Shown here: positions 1-12,330 of the stretch, piece by piece
Layout: every line of letters starts with the position of its first letter
How positions within the stretch are numbered: the first letter of the stretch is position 1
NCBI GenBank assembly: GCA_013397115.1
Contig: VWZW01001018.1
Coordinates: forward strand, 1,080,011 to 1,144,010
DNA: 64,000 bases
Source of the DNA: Edolisoma coerulescens
Lineage: Eukaryota > Chordata > Aves > Passeriformes > Campephagidae
Direction: 5' to 3'
The notes under the pieces: model-generated
Databases searched by the model: none
What the model was told of the DNA's origin: nothing
What the model saw: the letters and a program-made list of their open reading frames with translations, nothing else
Position numbers and translations under genes: made by a program

Positions 1-446
1 CATCTATGCTGGAAATGTACAGTGCTTTGTCAAAATACTGTTGCAGTCGACCAACAAAATATTCCAGTCCTCTCTGGACAAAAGAGCTAAGAAATGTACA
101 AAAACATCTTTATAAACCGCTATTATCTCTTTGGGGTGCAAGATAACTATTATTTTTTAGGTTTACAATATTTGAGGAAGAGAACAGTTCAAAAGTGTTA
201 AACCACTTTACCACCACCCTGTGGTAAAGAAATCAGTCAGTGTTTAAGAAAAAAAAAATCTATAGAAAATTAGCATTATATATTGCAATAAAAGCATTAG
301 GCAGTATTTTATCAGCTTGTGACCAGTATCATAGAAATGACTCATTGATAAACAGTGTTCTGGGCAAATAAGCACACTTCAAAATTTTGCATCTCAGTGT
401 TAAATGCACATGTAACTTTAAAATACAGTCTTAGTTTGGTCTCCTG

Positions 447-528
447 CCTCCATATTATTAGCATTTAAAACAAAAAACTAATTAGTCCCTCCATATTACT
501 AGTATTTAAACCAAAAAACTAATTAGTA
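447..528. repeat. 41-bp tandem duplication
   Basis: Two adjacent copies beginning CCTCCATATTA at 447 and 488, differing at a few positions, each ending in AACTAATTAGT. This is a local slippage-type duplication. Confidence 0.8.
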
Positions 529-3248
529 ATTCTAATTTACTCATGTCTGTGTTAATTGAATTCAGTCACAAATATAAGTGATTTATCATCTATCGTGAGT
601 ATAAGTTATTGGAAGGACAAATAATCATTTAAACAATTATGTCTATTTTTACTTCATTGGTTTGGTAACTTGGTATGCCTTTTATGAGCATCCTGAGTAA
701 ACTGTACGTGGGTGAGAAATTAATTTCCTAAAATTCCATCTTTTCTCATGGTGGTAATAGAAAGTCAATATTTTACGGAGGCAAAGTGCATCTGCCACTG
801 GTAAGGGTGTATTGTTGTATGGAAGATGCTAAATGTAATTCCAAAGTGGTAGTGTAAATAGTGACTATAAATATATTTGTTAAACTCCGGAAAAGTCAGA
901 CAGGAAATATGAACTAGTAACAGGCTGTCACTTTGAATCACATGATAAAATAAAGTAGGATTGAAAATATATCAGTAAAATAAATAAATGAAACGAAATA
1001 TGCCTGGTAATATATAAATAAGTGTTTTGGAAACAAGATCTGAATCTGTGCTTTAAGTTATGAGTAAACCCCAGCCTTCATATAGGAAGAGGAAATGTTC
1101 TGTAATTAAGTGATCATTTGATAAATTTTGTTAGTTATTAAATCAAATTTAGTGCTTTGAAAGTATTTCCAACTGGTGTGTTCCACATACTTGTACAATA
1201 CAAGCATAGCTCTAATGCTGAAGCAAGACAGCAGATCTGGAAAAGAAGTAAGATGAAGGAGATGTTTGCTATATAAGGCTTGTAAATGTCAGTGGTTTTG
1301 CTTCCAACATGTCTTTACAATATGTCCTTCTGCATTTCCATGTTGTTATTTAGAAATCTCTTAAAATCATTGTATGAGCAAAAAAGCTTTGGCTTCGTTT
1401 AGTTTAGCTTGCTTTACTGAATTGCAGTATTCACATCAACAACCAAACACACCATAAAACATGGCTGGAGAATTAAACCTGCATCTTTCCTGCATCCATT
1501 TTAGCAAAGGATGGTAATTAAGTTGTTCAGAATGGCTGAAAGGCAAGAATCAAAATATTGCTTGACTACCTCTGGAGGGTGAATGATTACATTGCATTAC
1601 AAATTGTGATTTGAAGTGAGAGATTGCTGCTTTCCCATCATTATGGAATTTTTTGGTTTGAGTTTGGGAGGCTTAATTCTGACATGTCTCAGATTTTTCC
1701 TTCTTTGGTAATCCTGTATTGATTCTCATCTTCCAGCTGCGAGGAACCAGGTGAGACTCCTGTCGGCATTTGACTTCGTTACCAAAAGCTAGTAGAGGAA
1801 AATGATAGATTGAGTACCAGCAATCCTTTCCTTTCTTTCTTTCTTTAGTGCTGATTCCTAGCATAGACTGCAATTTCAAGCATGTATGAGTGTGCCATTC
1901 ACAACTTTGATTTGGGAAGCTGGTATTCTGGAGTTGGGGGGAAGCAGTGGCTTTGTCACCCTTTTCCTTACACTGATGTTATCTCAACAGGAGTTGCTAG
2001 AATTAACTCTGCAACTGCTTTGGGAATTCTGCCCAGACAGGGAAGTGTGCAGGAATGGTGTCTAAGATGTATGGGGCTGGCTGAAGAGAAGTAGGGCTCA
2101 GAGGGGAAAAAATCCCCTCTTAAAGGATTACAGAGTGAGAAATTACACTACCCAATTTTTGTTTTAGAGAAGTAAACTACATACATAAATCAAGCCAAGA
2201 TCTTAATCAGCAGATTTTAGCGATACCCTAGAGAGTGCATTTCTGAAGGTACTCTAAGGTGTAAGGAAGAAAGATTTTTCTTCATTTTACTTTGCAATAT
2301 TCTGATACTGTAAGCTTTCTATTTTCATGCTTGCTTCTTCACTAGATGATAAACTCTGCTACACAGAATGAAGTAGTTTCTGTTGGTGTAGAACTTTGCA
2401 TAGCCTTAAGCCGAAGCTACTGCTGATCGTACATTGTTAAAAAGTATACCTTTAGAGCTGTTAAATTTCATTAAGATATTTTGTTTGAGACTGTCAGTGT
2501 TTGGAATAAATACTTTGGGAATTTCTGGCTTTTACCTATTATAATTTCAAGAATGTTTTAAAAATGTAAGTTTTTAGGCTCAAGGTATGTACTTCACTTC
2601 TGCTTATGCACTTCAGAGTGGTGTTCTGTAATAGACATATTTCATAGTACCGCACCATATAAATATTCAGAAAAAGTAAGTATTTAAAATTACATAATTA
2701 AAATTTAATCTGAAAGCAATATTCCTTTTAAGTTATTGGCATGGCTTTTTGCAAGAAGTGGAGAGTGTTTCAGCAGCTAAAACCAGCAACCTCCCCTAAG
2801 CCAACTACATGGTGTGCCCTTAGATCATATTGCACGCAACATCAGCTAGGCACTTTGGCTACAATGCCATACATGTTTTAAAATAATTGTCCCGTTCTTC
2901 AGAAATTCACACAGCTCGCTACTGTTGTGCTGTACATGCGACCTGATTTCATGTTCTCCTTGCTTTTGTATGCTGTGGTCTTCCAGCAAAGCAGCAACAT
3001 TGGAAAAGAGAGGAAGAAAATTCCCATTGACAGTGTCTGGGCATAGAGCACTCTCTCATTTCCTGAGATGGTACCAGGCTTTTGGATAACACTGTTCTTC
3101 ATTCTTTAATTCTCCAGCCGTAGGCACTGAGTTATTTTTATTCCTGTGGACTGTAACACCCTTATCAATAGAATGGAGATAATTCTTTTTTTTAAAAAGC
3201 ATCTTGAAATCTGTCAACTGAAATAAAAGCCATTTGAAATAGTGAATA

Positions 3249-3270
3249 GCTCCTTCCTTCCTTCCTTCCN
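3249..3270. repeat. (TTCC)n microsatellite ending in an N
   Basis: About five TTCC units followed by the only ambiguous base noticed in the window (3270). The N probably marks an unresolved repeat length in the assembly. Confidence 0.8.
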
Positions 3271-4019
3271 CAGTATGGTGAATTATCTATTATTATCTTA
3301 TAGTATGTGGTCTAGCTGAGTCTTCATCTTCCCTTTGAGCACCTTGATAAATCTTGAAAGGAATAATCTAAACTCTTTAGAGCTGCTGAAATTTTAATGA
3401 GATTACTTGTTCTGATAATATACTTCTCTCTCTCATTAGAATATATATTTCAGGTAAATTTGATTTTCTCTTTAAGCTACGTGCATCTTCAGAAATTATC
3501 TTAAAATAATTTGGATTTATTTTGCACTACCCTAAATCAAATAATTCTTTTACGCCTTAAGCATAGTGTGAGGCAACACAAATTTAAAGCTGTAGTAGTT
3601 TTTTTTAGGAGTAGGTAATATTGAACCATATCTTGGGTTGATCCTGATATCAGAAGATTGTAGTTAGAGCTGGATTTTTTTGGTTGCCTTTTTAAGTTAA
3701 AAACATGAAAAAGATGCTGAATGTAAAAACTATTTTCAATGAAGCAATAATGGCAAAATAGAAAACCAGTAAAATGGAAAATAAACCACTTTCCCACTGT
3801 CCTGCCCATGGAAGTGAAGACTTGCCAGCCTTCCAGTGTGCTGTGGGATGTGCTGCTCTGAGCAGTGTTTCTCTCCCTTGTTGGTAACTGCATGGTGTGT
3901 GGTGCTTGGGTTTTTTTTGAGGGTTGCTGGCTGTCTCAGCTACCAAAGAATGAAAAAGCTCTCAGAAAAATACAGCACATTAGACTAAATGCCTATTAAC
4001 TTCATGCCATGTGAAGTTC

Positions 4020-4168
4020 ACGAAGTTTCCGTCGTTGAAGATAATCAAGAACCTGGTTGGACGTGGTCCCAGGTGACCTGCTGTGTTAGACCATGCTTGA
4101 GCAGGGTGGGGTTGGATGAGGGACCTCAAGCAGTCCTTCTGAAGCTCAGGGATGCCGTGATTCTATAA
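4020..4168 (+). mobile_element. CR1 LINE 3' end fragment
   Basis: The + strand follows the CR1 tail: a CCTGGTTGGACGTGGTCCC segment, then a GCTTGAGCAGGGTGGGGTTGGAT segment, then the end, GTGATTCTATAA. CR1 is the dominant LINE of birds and reptiles and is usually 5'-truncated like this. The copy is about 150 bp and non-coding. Confidence 0.85.
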
Positions 4169-7100
4169 AATTAAATTCAGCAGAATTCACCCAAATAAGG
4201 GCATGTCTGTATGTGTTAGTTTTCCTAGGTCTCTGTCTTCTTAAATGAGGAATTCTTTATGAAATTGTCAAAATAGTTTCCCGGATTTTTATTGTGATTC
4301 AGTTTGAGTTCTTATATCATCAGGATAACAATATTTGAAGTGTTACAGTTCTGTGTAGATATGTCAACATCCTCATTATTGTAATGCTTCAGTATCATGT
4401 ACACAGAATGCTTTGTTTCTCAGGAACTTCCATTAGTATCTCTTACAGCCCTGTTAAATAAGTACTGTACTTTGAATTCACACAATGCATAATCATTTTA
4501 CTCAGTCAGATTCACATTCAGCCAGAGGTTCATAAACTGTTTTACTGTTGACTGGATGTCACAGTCAACAGTGTCAAAAGTGACAGACACCACCATTAGC
4601 AGTGGTCTTGACAGCAACTAATACTGTTGGCATGGGAAGTGATCATGTCTGTGTCGGGCTGCTTGCCAGTCTGAAGTCATTAATAGTACTTGTACTCAGA
4701 ACAGCTACTCTAATGGCCTTTTCTTAGGGTCTGCATTATGGTAAGTCCTATTGCTGTAATTCCAGTCCTCCTACCAGACCTCCTGACTGGCAGAACTTGG
4801 AACATAGTACAGATAGGAGTGTTGGCTTCAAATGTTAGCTTCTTTTTAAGATAAATGCTTTAATAATGCAAACCATTTTTACTTTCATTATTACTGTCAT
4901 AGATTTTATTATATGAACCAAGCATATTTTAGGGGGACCTTAACTGCCCTTAGGAGCTTTCATCTTTTTGAAGTTACAGCAAATAAAGCACTTGCCTCTT
5001 CTGAAACCACATGTATAGATAGATCTTTGTTTCTGCTTCTGATATAACATGACAGGCAATGCAAGGAAAAGTCAGCACCTGAAAACTCGTAACTGTGTGA
5101 GTGTTTTGGGGTGAGATTCTTCTCATATATATTTTCTTGTCATCTGAACTTTCTTCTAGTCAGTGCTGTTAAAAAGTAATTTTAGAGGGCTTGTATACTG
5201 AGAAAAGCATCTGTAATAAGTTGAATGGTAATCCTTTGTATCTTTGTTTTTCACCATTATCTGTTGAGAGACTGCAGGTGACCAGTTCCTTGTTTTTTGA
5301 AAACAAAATTATTTCAGAACAACTGAATCACTATTTCTCCCCCAAACCATAGGGCTTTAAGAAACTTCTGTGTATTAGCACTGACAGCTGCTGTATTTAT
5401 GTAGGTCATTTATCTGTATCTTTACTTCTCCATCTCAAAAGGAGAAATGAAATGAATATATCATAGAAGGAGGGAACCTCCACCAGGTGACTCTACTCAG
5501 AGTTGTCTTCGAGTGAAGGTACCCAACTTTCTTCAAGCTGAACAAACTAAGTGATGGCAGAAACCTTCCAATTAGCTAAATTTATGTTTGACTAGACCAG
5601 ATTCAGACAATCTAAAACAAGATAATTGTTCAATTAGGGGAAACTCTGGTCTGCTAGGTGAATCTTATTATTTGAGCCTCTTAAAAAGGAGGAATTGGTC
5701 CAACTTCAGAATTTTCCTGAGCCACGCAAACCATGCAGTTCCCCCTCATCTCCAGAACAGTGCCCTTCCTTCCAGTCTGTCAGTGGTTTGCCTTGAAAGT
5801 CTCCCTGGCAGCGTTTCAAATTTAGATTTCTTCAGTGCCCTCCCTTTCTGATGGTCCATGGCAGGAGCTGCCACTGCAGAGGAACTCTGAGGAGCAAAGC
5901 AGTCTCTCGTGTGGCCCCAGGGAAGTAGGCAGAGTAACGCAGTGAGGTGGCCTTCCTCCTCTTCTTCACTTGCTTCCTTTCTGGGTTAAACACATATGAG
6001 GTAGGTACATGATAAACTGAAAACAAACTAAATAATTCTACCATCTGTTACAAGCCATCAAAACAGAAGTAGGATATAATATGAATTCATAATAGCTTTA
6101 AAAATATAGTGCAATTTGGAGAGTAAGCAGGTGAATGTTTATGTAACATAGCTTGCCATGGGAAAACTAAGCCATGCATTTTTGATGTGTTAATGATTTT
6201 ACAGTTTCTTAAATAGAATTGGAGAAATTTATCCAGATACCATTTCAAATAGTCACTGTCGTCATAGAGCTAGGGAAGGCTCTGTAGGTGCCTTTCTTCC
6301 TGAATAAATGGACAAATACAACTTCTGTAAATTACAGCATCTAGGTATTGCTGCCCTCTTTTCTTTCATAAATTAGTGGGTTTAATTAATCTTTTTGTTT
6401 CTGGTCGAGTTGCTTCTCTTTTGGCTGACTTCACTCCCTGTAGGAGCCATTCTGTCCAGTGGTGCAGAAAACCATGTCTGTGATAAGAAGCTTGATGAAT
6501 CACGAACAGGGATAATTTATACAGAGAATTGTTCTTGTATTATACAGGATATGCAAATGAAATGGGTCATGGGACAAGGATTTTTGTAGCAGGACTTAGT
6601 ATAGACTCACCTCTGAGACCTGGAAATCAAACATGTGATCTACAGTGGTGGGGGAATATTGCATTTTTGGTTATGTGTTTAGTTATGATAAGCTTGGCTA
6701 TCATTTAGAAGGTTTCAAAGAGACTAAAGGTGTTTATGAGAAGTGTAGTAACCAAAGGGCCGGCTATTTACCAAACTCTTCTACATTCCTTTTTAAAAAA
6801 AAAATTATTTTACAGGGCAATGATTTTTATTTTTCCCTGCAATTTGCGTGTGTGTGTAAAAAGGCATATTGTAGAACTATAAATTTCTTTGGATTGCTTC
6901 TGAACAAAAGACAAATTTTGGCAAAGAAAAACTTCTAGAAGGTTTCCTTAGCTAAAATGTTAGGATAAATAGTGTCGATCCTGAGAGAATGACAAAAAAC
7001 ACCTGTTCTTCAGGAGTGAAAGCTGTTCTTCACAATATGTGAGTTTTCTGTGGGCTTTGCCTTTCAAGTGTGAGATGTTTCTGGAATTCAGGCCATGGTT

Positions 7101-8324
7101 TCACAGTAGGCAAGAACAGGATAAGGAGGATTCTTGATCTTAAGTCATTGCATTAATACAAATTAATGTGGAAATTGGTTCCTTTGTATTACAGCATAAT
7201 TTCAGAATCAGTAGCTTATGGAATGTACTTACTAAATCATGTCTGTCTAGTTGAATAGATTTAATTGTGCTTCACTGAGAAGGATGTAACACTCTTTGAG
7301 GATTTCTTTCTTATCAATAACATTTGTATTTAGAAATATGTATATGTGCAAAAAAGTTTAAAGTAATATCCTAAACTGCTAACCTAAAATTAAGAATGTG
7401 AATGGGGAAAAAATTATTCATAAAGTAAATCAGATGGGCTATTTATTGCATTATGATAATTAAGAACATATTTTTCATGAATTAAAAACCATTTTGAGAA
7501 AACCAGGTGGTGCTAAAGTTGAGACTGAGTCAAGAGACATCATACTTGCAAATGAGGGAAGCAGCGATAAGTGACAGAATGTGCTGTTGGTAAGAATTGT
7601 TGACCCAATCTGCTCTGTGCTCTTCAAGTCATCCATTAGATCTTCAACCCACAGCATGCGTCTCTTACAAAGCATAAACTGTTTCTTGCTTGGTAACTGT
7701 TTGTTAATAAAGAATTAAGAGTCTAATAGGATAAGCTAGAATGATGCCCTTTCTCATGATTTCAAGGAAAGGCTACTTTAGTCTACTCAAACTGAAGGAA
7801 TTTCTTTCCTGTCCTGATTGGAGGGGGTTTGTCTCCGATAAAGGGGTTTACAGATGTGCCAAAGCTGGCCTCCAGTCCTACCAATTCCAGCAGTCAAGTG
7901 TGAGGATGGATGTAAAGTTTGTGCACTTGGGTACATATGACAGGAGCATAGCCTTTTAGCTGTGCAGAGCCCTCCTCTGTTTTTTGTTATATATTGGAGT
8001 ACTTCCTGCTGCAGCGTACAGCAGACTTGTCTTTTGAACTATTTTGCAAAGAAAATGCCAGCCTATTAAGCAGTTGCCTTGCAATGTACAGTATTGAAAA
8101 CTGAGTGTTGGTGTTAGTAAATGTTGCCTGTCAGCCTCGGCAGTCCTTTACAGTCAATTTTCTAGTAAACAGGAACCCAATGTGAATGATACTTGGGTTA
8201 TTTTCAGCTAACTCATTCAGCAAAGGTAGTGAGTAGTTAACTTTACAGTATTTTTCATAAGTCTCTCCCAAGTAGTTAAAGTATGTTCAGTAGTTGCATG
8301 TGTTCAGTGCTATCTTTTAGTACA
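4169..8324 (+). other. RIMS1 intronic sequence, no gene seen
   Basis: AT-rich intron with no recognisable exon or transposon. A perfect 10-bp stem hairpin at 4544-4572 is listed separately. The longest open frames (under 100 codons) have no recognisable homology. Confidence 0.55.
4544..4572. repeat. Inverted repeat, 10-bp perfect stem with 9-nt loop
   Basis: ACTGTTGACT at 4544-4553 is exactly complementary to AGTCAACAGT at 4563-4572, with loop GGATGTCAC. No flanking pre-miRNA-length stem is evident beyond a few imperfect pairs. Confidence 0.8.
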
Positions 8325-8720
8325 CGGCGTGCTGGGTCCAGTACTGTTTAACCTCTTCATCAGTGAGCTGAACTGCAAGACAAAGTGAACCTTTACCATG
8401 TTCACAGAGGACACAAAACTGGAAGGAATAGCTGATGCATGAGATGAGCATGTTGCAATTCAGAAGGACCTGGACAGGCTGGAGAACTGGGCAGACAGAA
8501 ATGTTAGGAAGCTCAACAAAAGAATACGCAAAGTCTTGCATCTGGAGAGTAATAATGATAGGTACTGGCTAGGGAACGAACATCTAGAAAGAAGTATTCC
8601 AGAAGAGGACCTGGAGACTTTAATCCTTGGAAACCTGCACTAACTGACCCTGCTTGAGCAGCAAGGTTGGACAAGAAGATCTCAAGATGTCCCTACCAAC
8701 CAAAATCATTCTGCATGAGA
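8325..8720 (+). mobile_element. CR1 LINE fragment: ORF2 C-terminal part joined to 3' end
   Basis: The + strand encodes the CR1 reverse-transcriptase segment GPVLFNLFISELN, then the degraded continuation matching CR1 (DLDRLENWADRN, later KVLHLES). It then jumps to the CR1 3' tail (CCCTGCTTGAGCAGCAAGGTTGGA) ending near TCATTCTGCATGA. The region normally between is missing, so the copy is 5'-truncated and internally deleted. Stops and frameshifts interrupt the frame; it is a non-functional relic. Confidence 0.88.
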
Positions 8721-11700
8721 ACCAGACTTATTACACATACTATTGAAGCGATACATTCAAGAGACAGAGAAGTAACAGAGAATGAAAGGGGAGTATTGGA
8801 GATTTTATCTTCATAAGCATTTTAAATTTCCCATTTGGTAAAATGGAAGCATTGAAGATGACTTTCTTTCCTCTCACTCATTCCTGGAATCTTTTGCCTG
8901 GGCCCACTTGTATTTTCTCTGTCCATAGGTTTCTTGCAACTGCTGGTGCAGCCATCCTTTCTCCAGACCCAAGCATCAACTTTTCTTTGACAGGCAATTT
9001 CTTCTCATCTGATGATATCAGACTTGCTTAGCCTTTGGGTTTTGATGGGAGCTTCTAGATTCTCTTTATTTATTTATTTATTTATTGACATCCTTTTTCA
9101 TTCTAAACAGCTAAACAAAGATTCTGTAATAAATTGGAAGGGCCAGTTGTGGTTCTCTCCTGACTTTCTAGGTCAAATATTTTTTGCCTTCTGGTCCTGA
9201 CTCTTTTCCCACTTTCTGATGGGAGATTTGGCAGAATTGAAGGAAGATATCTTTGAGGTGATGGAAGGAAGCGTAAAGAAACTGAGTCTGGGACACAGTG
9301 ATTTGAAAGACAAACGGACGTAGAAGAAGGGGAAATGAAATTAGTAGAATTCGTTAGTGGAATATGCAAGAGGGAGACATGTTAGGCTAGTCAGTAGACT
9401 TACGGGAGATGCAGCAAGGTAGAGCTGTGGGGTATTTGTATTTGCATAACATTGGTATATGTAATTTTATGCAAGTTTTCTCTCAGACTTTGCAATGGTT
9501 TTTTAAAAGTAGGTGTATCCTACAGCCCTACTAATAATGGGTAGGGAATCTTAAGAAAGTCATGATTTAAAAAAAATAAGTGGGAAGGGAAGTGGAAACA
9601 GAAAGTGGAAAAGCATAGCAGAGTAAGCAATAGGGAAGAAATAGCACAACCAAAAATCGAAGGGATAATGGAGGAAGAGGATGGCAGTAGTTTGGTACAG
9701 TGTGGGAAAGAACTGGAAAAAAGCAGCTGCCATCTCTGTCTATGGGGGAATCATGTTGAAAACTGCTCAATTATGTGCCAGTTGTGTGATTGCAGTTCCT
9801 CACTGTAGACATTTTCTGAAAAAAATTTCCACTCCCAACATTTTAGAAGGTGTTATGGAAGGCTGCTATTGAAAAAATAATTGAAAAATAGTGGCAAAGT
9901 TTCCTGATTTATCTCAATTGACAAAGATTAATCAGCTTTAAATGTGTGATCTAGGTGTGCTTATTACCTGAAAAAATAATAGTCATTCACGAGTTCTTTT
10001 TTAGTCATTTATTTGCGCTACAGTGTTCTCTGCCACCAGGGTGCTGGAACATGCTGATTTTCCCTGGGGAGAGATTGCCCTAGTGAGGTGAGAAAACTGG
10101 CCTTTTATATATATGTATTAAAAAAAAATCAGGTTTGTCAGCCTCTCATTTAAGTTATCAATCTCAATAGCATTTAAGTAACAATCTCAATAGCAAGGGG
10201 CTGGAGTTTAACTCTTTAATATGTAAAGTTACCTGGAGAAAGAGTAATGTTGTTTTTTCCAGAGGAACCACTTTTAAGTTCAGTGCACTTCTTCTTTATA
10301 AATATTCTTAATAATTGATCATGGATATGAAGATCAGTGTGAAGAACTGTGTATTGATGTTAATTTCAAATGAGATTATTCATTTTACTTTTCTTGCTTT
10401 TAGATGTGACAAATTGCCAAACTCTGTTGTGTGTGTACTGATGTAATGAATATTTTTCTAGGTTCTGTGGAGTTTCCTTAGTGAGCTGATGTAGATCTTT
10501 GTTAATGGGAAAACATCTAAATCCTTGAGGAGAATTTAGCCTCTTACGACAACCAAGTCTAGTGTGATGTAGTGCCACTGTTGCCATCCATTTGTATTTT
10601 CCATCACCAGTTTATCTCATTATCATGTATTTTCTCATAGTCAGTTGATGATGATGCACTGTGTGATCAATAGTAGGGCACTAAATGAACGCTTCATTTT
10701 TAGCTGGTATCATTATTGAAAATATTTTTATGCCTTCAGAGAGAAGATGCTCAAGAAAAGCAGAACGGAAGTGGTATAATATTTATTTCCACTAGCATTG
10801 CTTCTATTTTTGGAAGCAGGTCTCATAGACCTCATTTTACAGGAAAAGAATACAAATTATTTCCCCACTCCTTACCACTGCTTCTCTGACATTTTTTTCC
10901 TCTCTTCCCATCCTGCTTTTAAAATTAGACTTCTAAGAAGTCTTGAAAAGCAGCCACTGAGGGACATGTTCATTATATCTGCTCTTCTTCTTGCTTATTA
11001 AGCCTTAAGTTAGATGATTGAAGTTGGGACAGCAGTTGCAAGCAATTGAATTGATGACTTGGAGGAAAAGCTAGCAGGTGAATTCAGCAGGGTGTTCTTT
11101 TTATGATGTAGTTCCTTGATTACCAAGAAAACAGTGCATCACATTTTTTGCAGATAGTTGATCCAGGTAGTAACACAAGCCCCATCTCTAACCCATTAAT
11201 CTGTAGGAAATCTGCAACTGGAAGTGCGTGGGGAGTGAAAGTGGGTGGATGATGTCTTGCTCCTTGGGTATTTGGTTTACAGGGTAGGAAGGTGATGCAG
11301 GAGGTGAAGTTGGTAGTTTGATTATGTCTGTGATATCAACTATTCAATTTTCATAAAATTATCAATTCTATAACACTTGGGAAATAAAATCCAAAAGAAG
11401 CTCTTGTCTTCCAGGCTGTTTTTTGACCCATCATCCCACATAAATAATTATGGATAGAATTAATAATGTAGATATTTGGTGTTTGAAAACAGAAGATGTA
11501 TGCTATGAATTAAAAAAATATGAAGGTAGTTGTGTCAAAATAAGATGTTCACACAAGGGAAAATTTTGTTTCTTTTCAGAGGAAAGAGGAGTTGCTACTC
11601 TTTTATAAATAATAAAAGGTTCTGTTTGCCAGAAATAGTCTTATGTAAGTAGGCATAGCTATTCTGTGTGGAGAATCAAATAATTTTTGGTTTTTAAGTT

Positions 11701-12007
11701 TCACCATTGCTAGTAAAAGTGGCTTCACATCTTTCCAGTACAGTTTGGGTAGTGTAATGACATCAGACTCTAGGCATTTCTATTTATGTTTGCGTACACA
11801 ATGAAATTAAGAAGCAATGAATGTATACAAGTAACATCAGTGCTGTGATGAAGTGCTCTTAAAATAAGTATGCACAAGTAGAAGTGTCTGGAGATATAAA
11901 ATATTCAGAGGGTTGAATTAATGACCGAGAAAGATGGTTTGATGTTTTGAAAGTTTCTTTTTTAAAAAATAATCAATTATGTATTAATATAAAGCTGTTT
12001 GATTAGC
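8721..12007 (+). other. RIMS1 intronic sequence, no gene seen
   Basis: Mostly AT-rich. It includes a (TTTA)n run at about 9065-9090 and a short duplicated CAATCTCAATAGCA unit near 10157-10194. Nothing protein-like was recognised. Confidence 0.5.
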
Positions 12008-12330
12008 TGTCGGCAGCGGGTGTTGTCGCCGTGCCGGTCAGGGAAGAGCTGGCGTGAGGCGGCTGCGCTCCGGCGCTGAGGCCTGAGGCTGGGCTGGCTT
12101 ATCCCCGGCTGGGGCACAGGGTGGCAGCTCCTCGGGGTGCACGGTCACTCAGAGGCGTGGGGAGGGCACGTCCTGCTGCGCTGCAGCCCAGGGGATTCTC
12201 CTGGGACTGTGGTGCAGGCAGCCCTGATGTGGCCGGTGCCAGGATTTCTCTGTGCTGACTGCAAGATGCGTTTTCCTGCTAGCCTAAAGCCAGACTCCTC
12301 CTTCACAGTGACCTCTGAAATGCACGGCGA
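12008..12330. promoter_or_regulatory. CpG-dense GC-rich block, possible internal promoter
   Basis: In an otherwise AT-rich intron, 12008-12190 carries about 15 CpG dinucleotides, and GC richness tails off to about 12330. CpG density of this kind in vertebrates usually marks an unmethylated promoter, or sometimes a young GC-rich repeat. The block lies about 30 kb upstream of the zinc-finger exon on the same strand. RIM1 is known to have an internal promoter that makes RIM1beta, a form lacking the most N-terminal helix, so this is one place to look for it. I see no clear first exon or TATA box, and an 86-codon frame crossing it begins with GTG rather than ATG. Confidence 0.4.

Larger units (their letters stand above)
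1..4019 (+). other. RIMS1 intronic sequence, no gene seen
   Basis: AT-rich single-copy-looking sequence. It contains a 41-bp imperfect tandem duplication (447-528), a (TTTC)n run near 1830 and a (TTCC)n run near 3250 that ends in an ambiguous base N at 3270. Open reading frames are all below 120 codons and resemble no protein I know. Confidence 0.6.
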
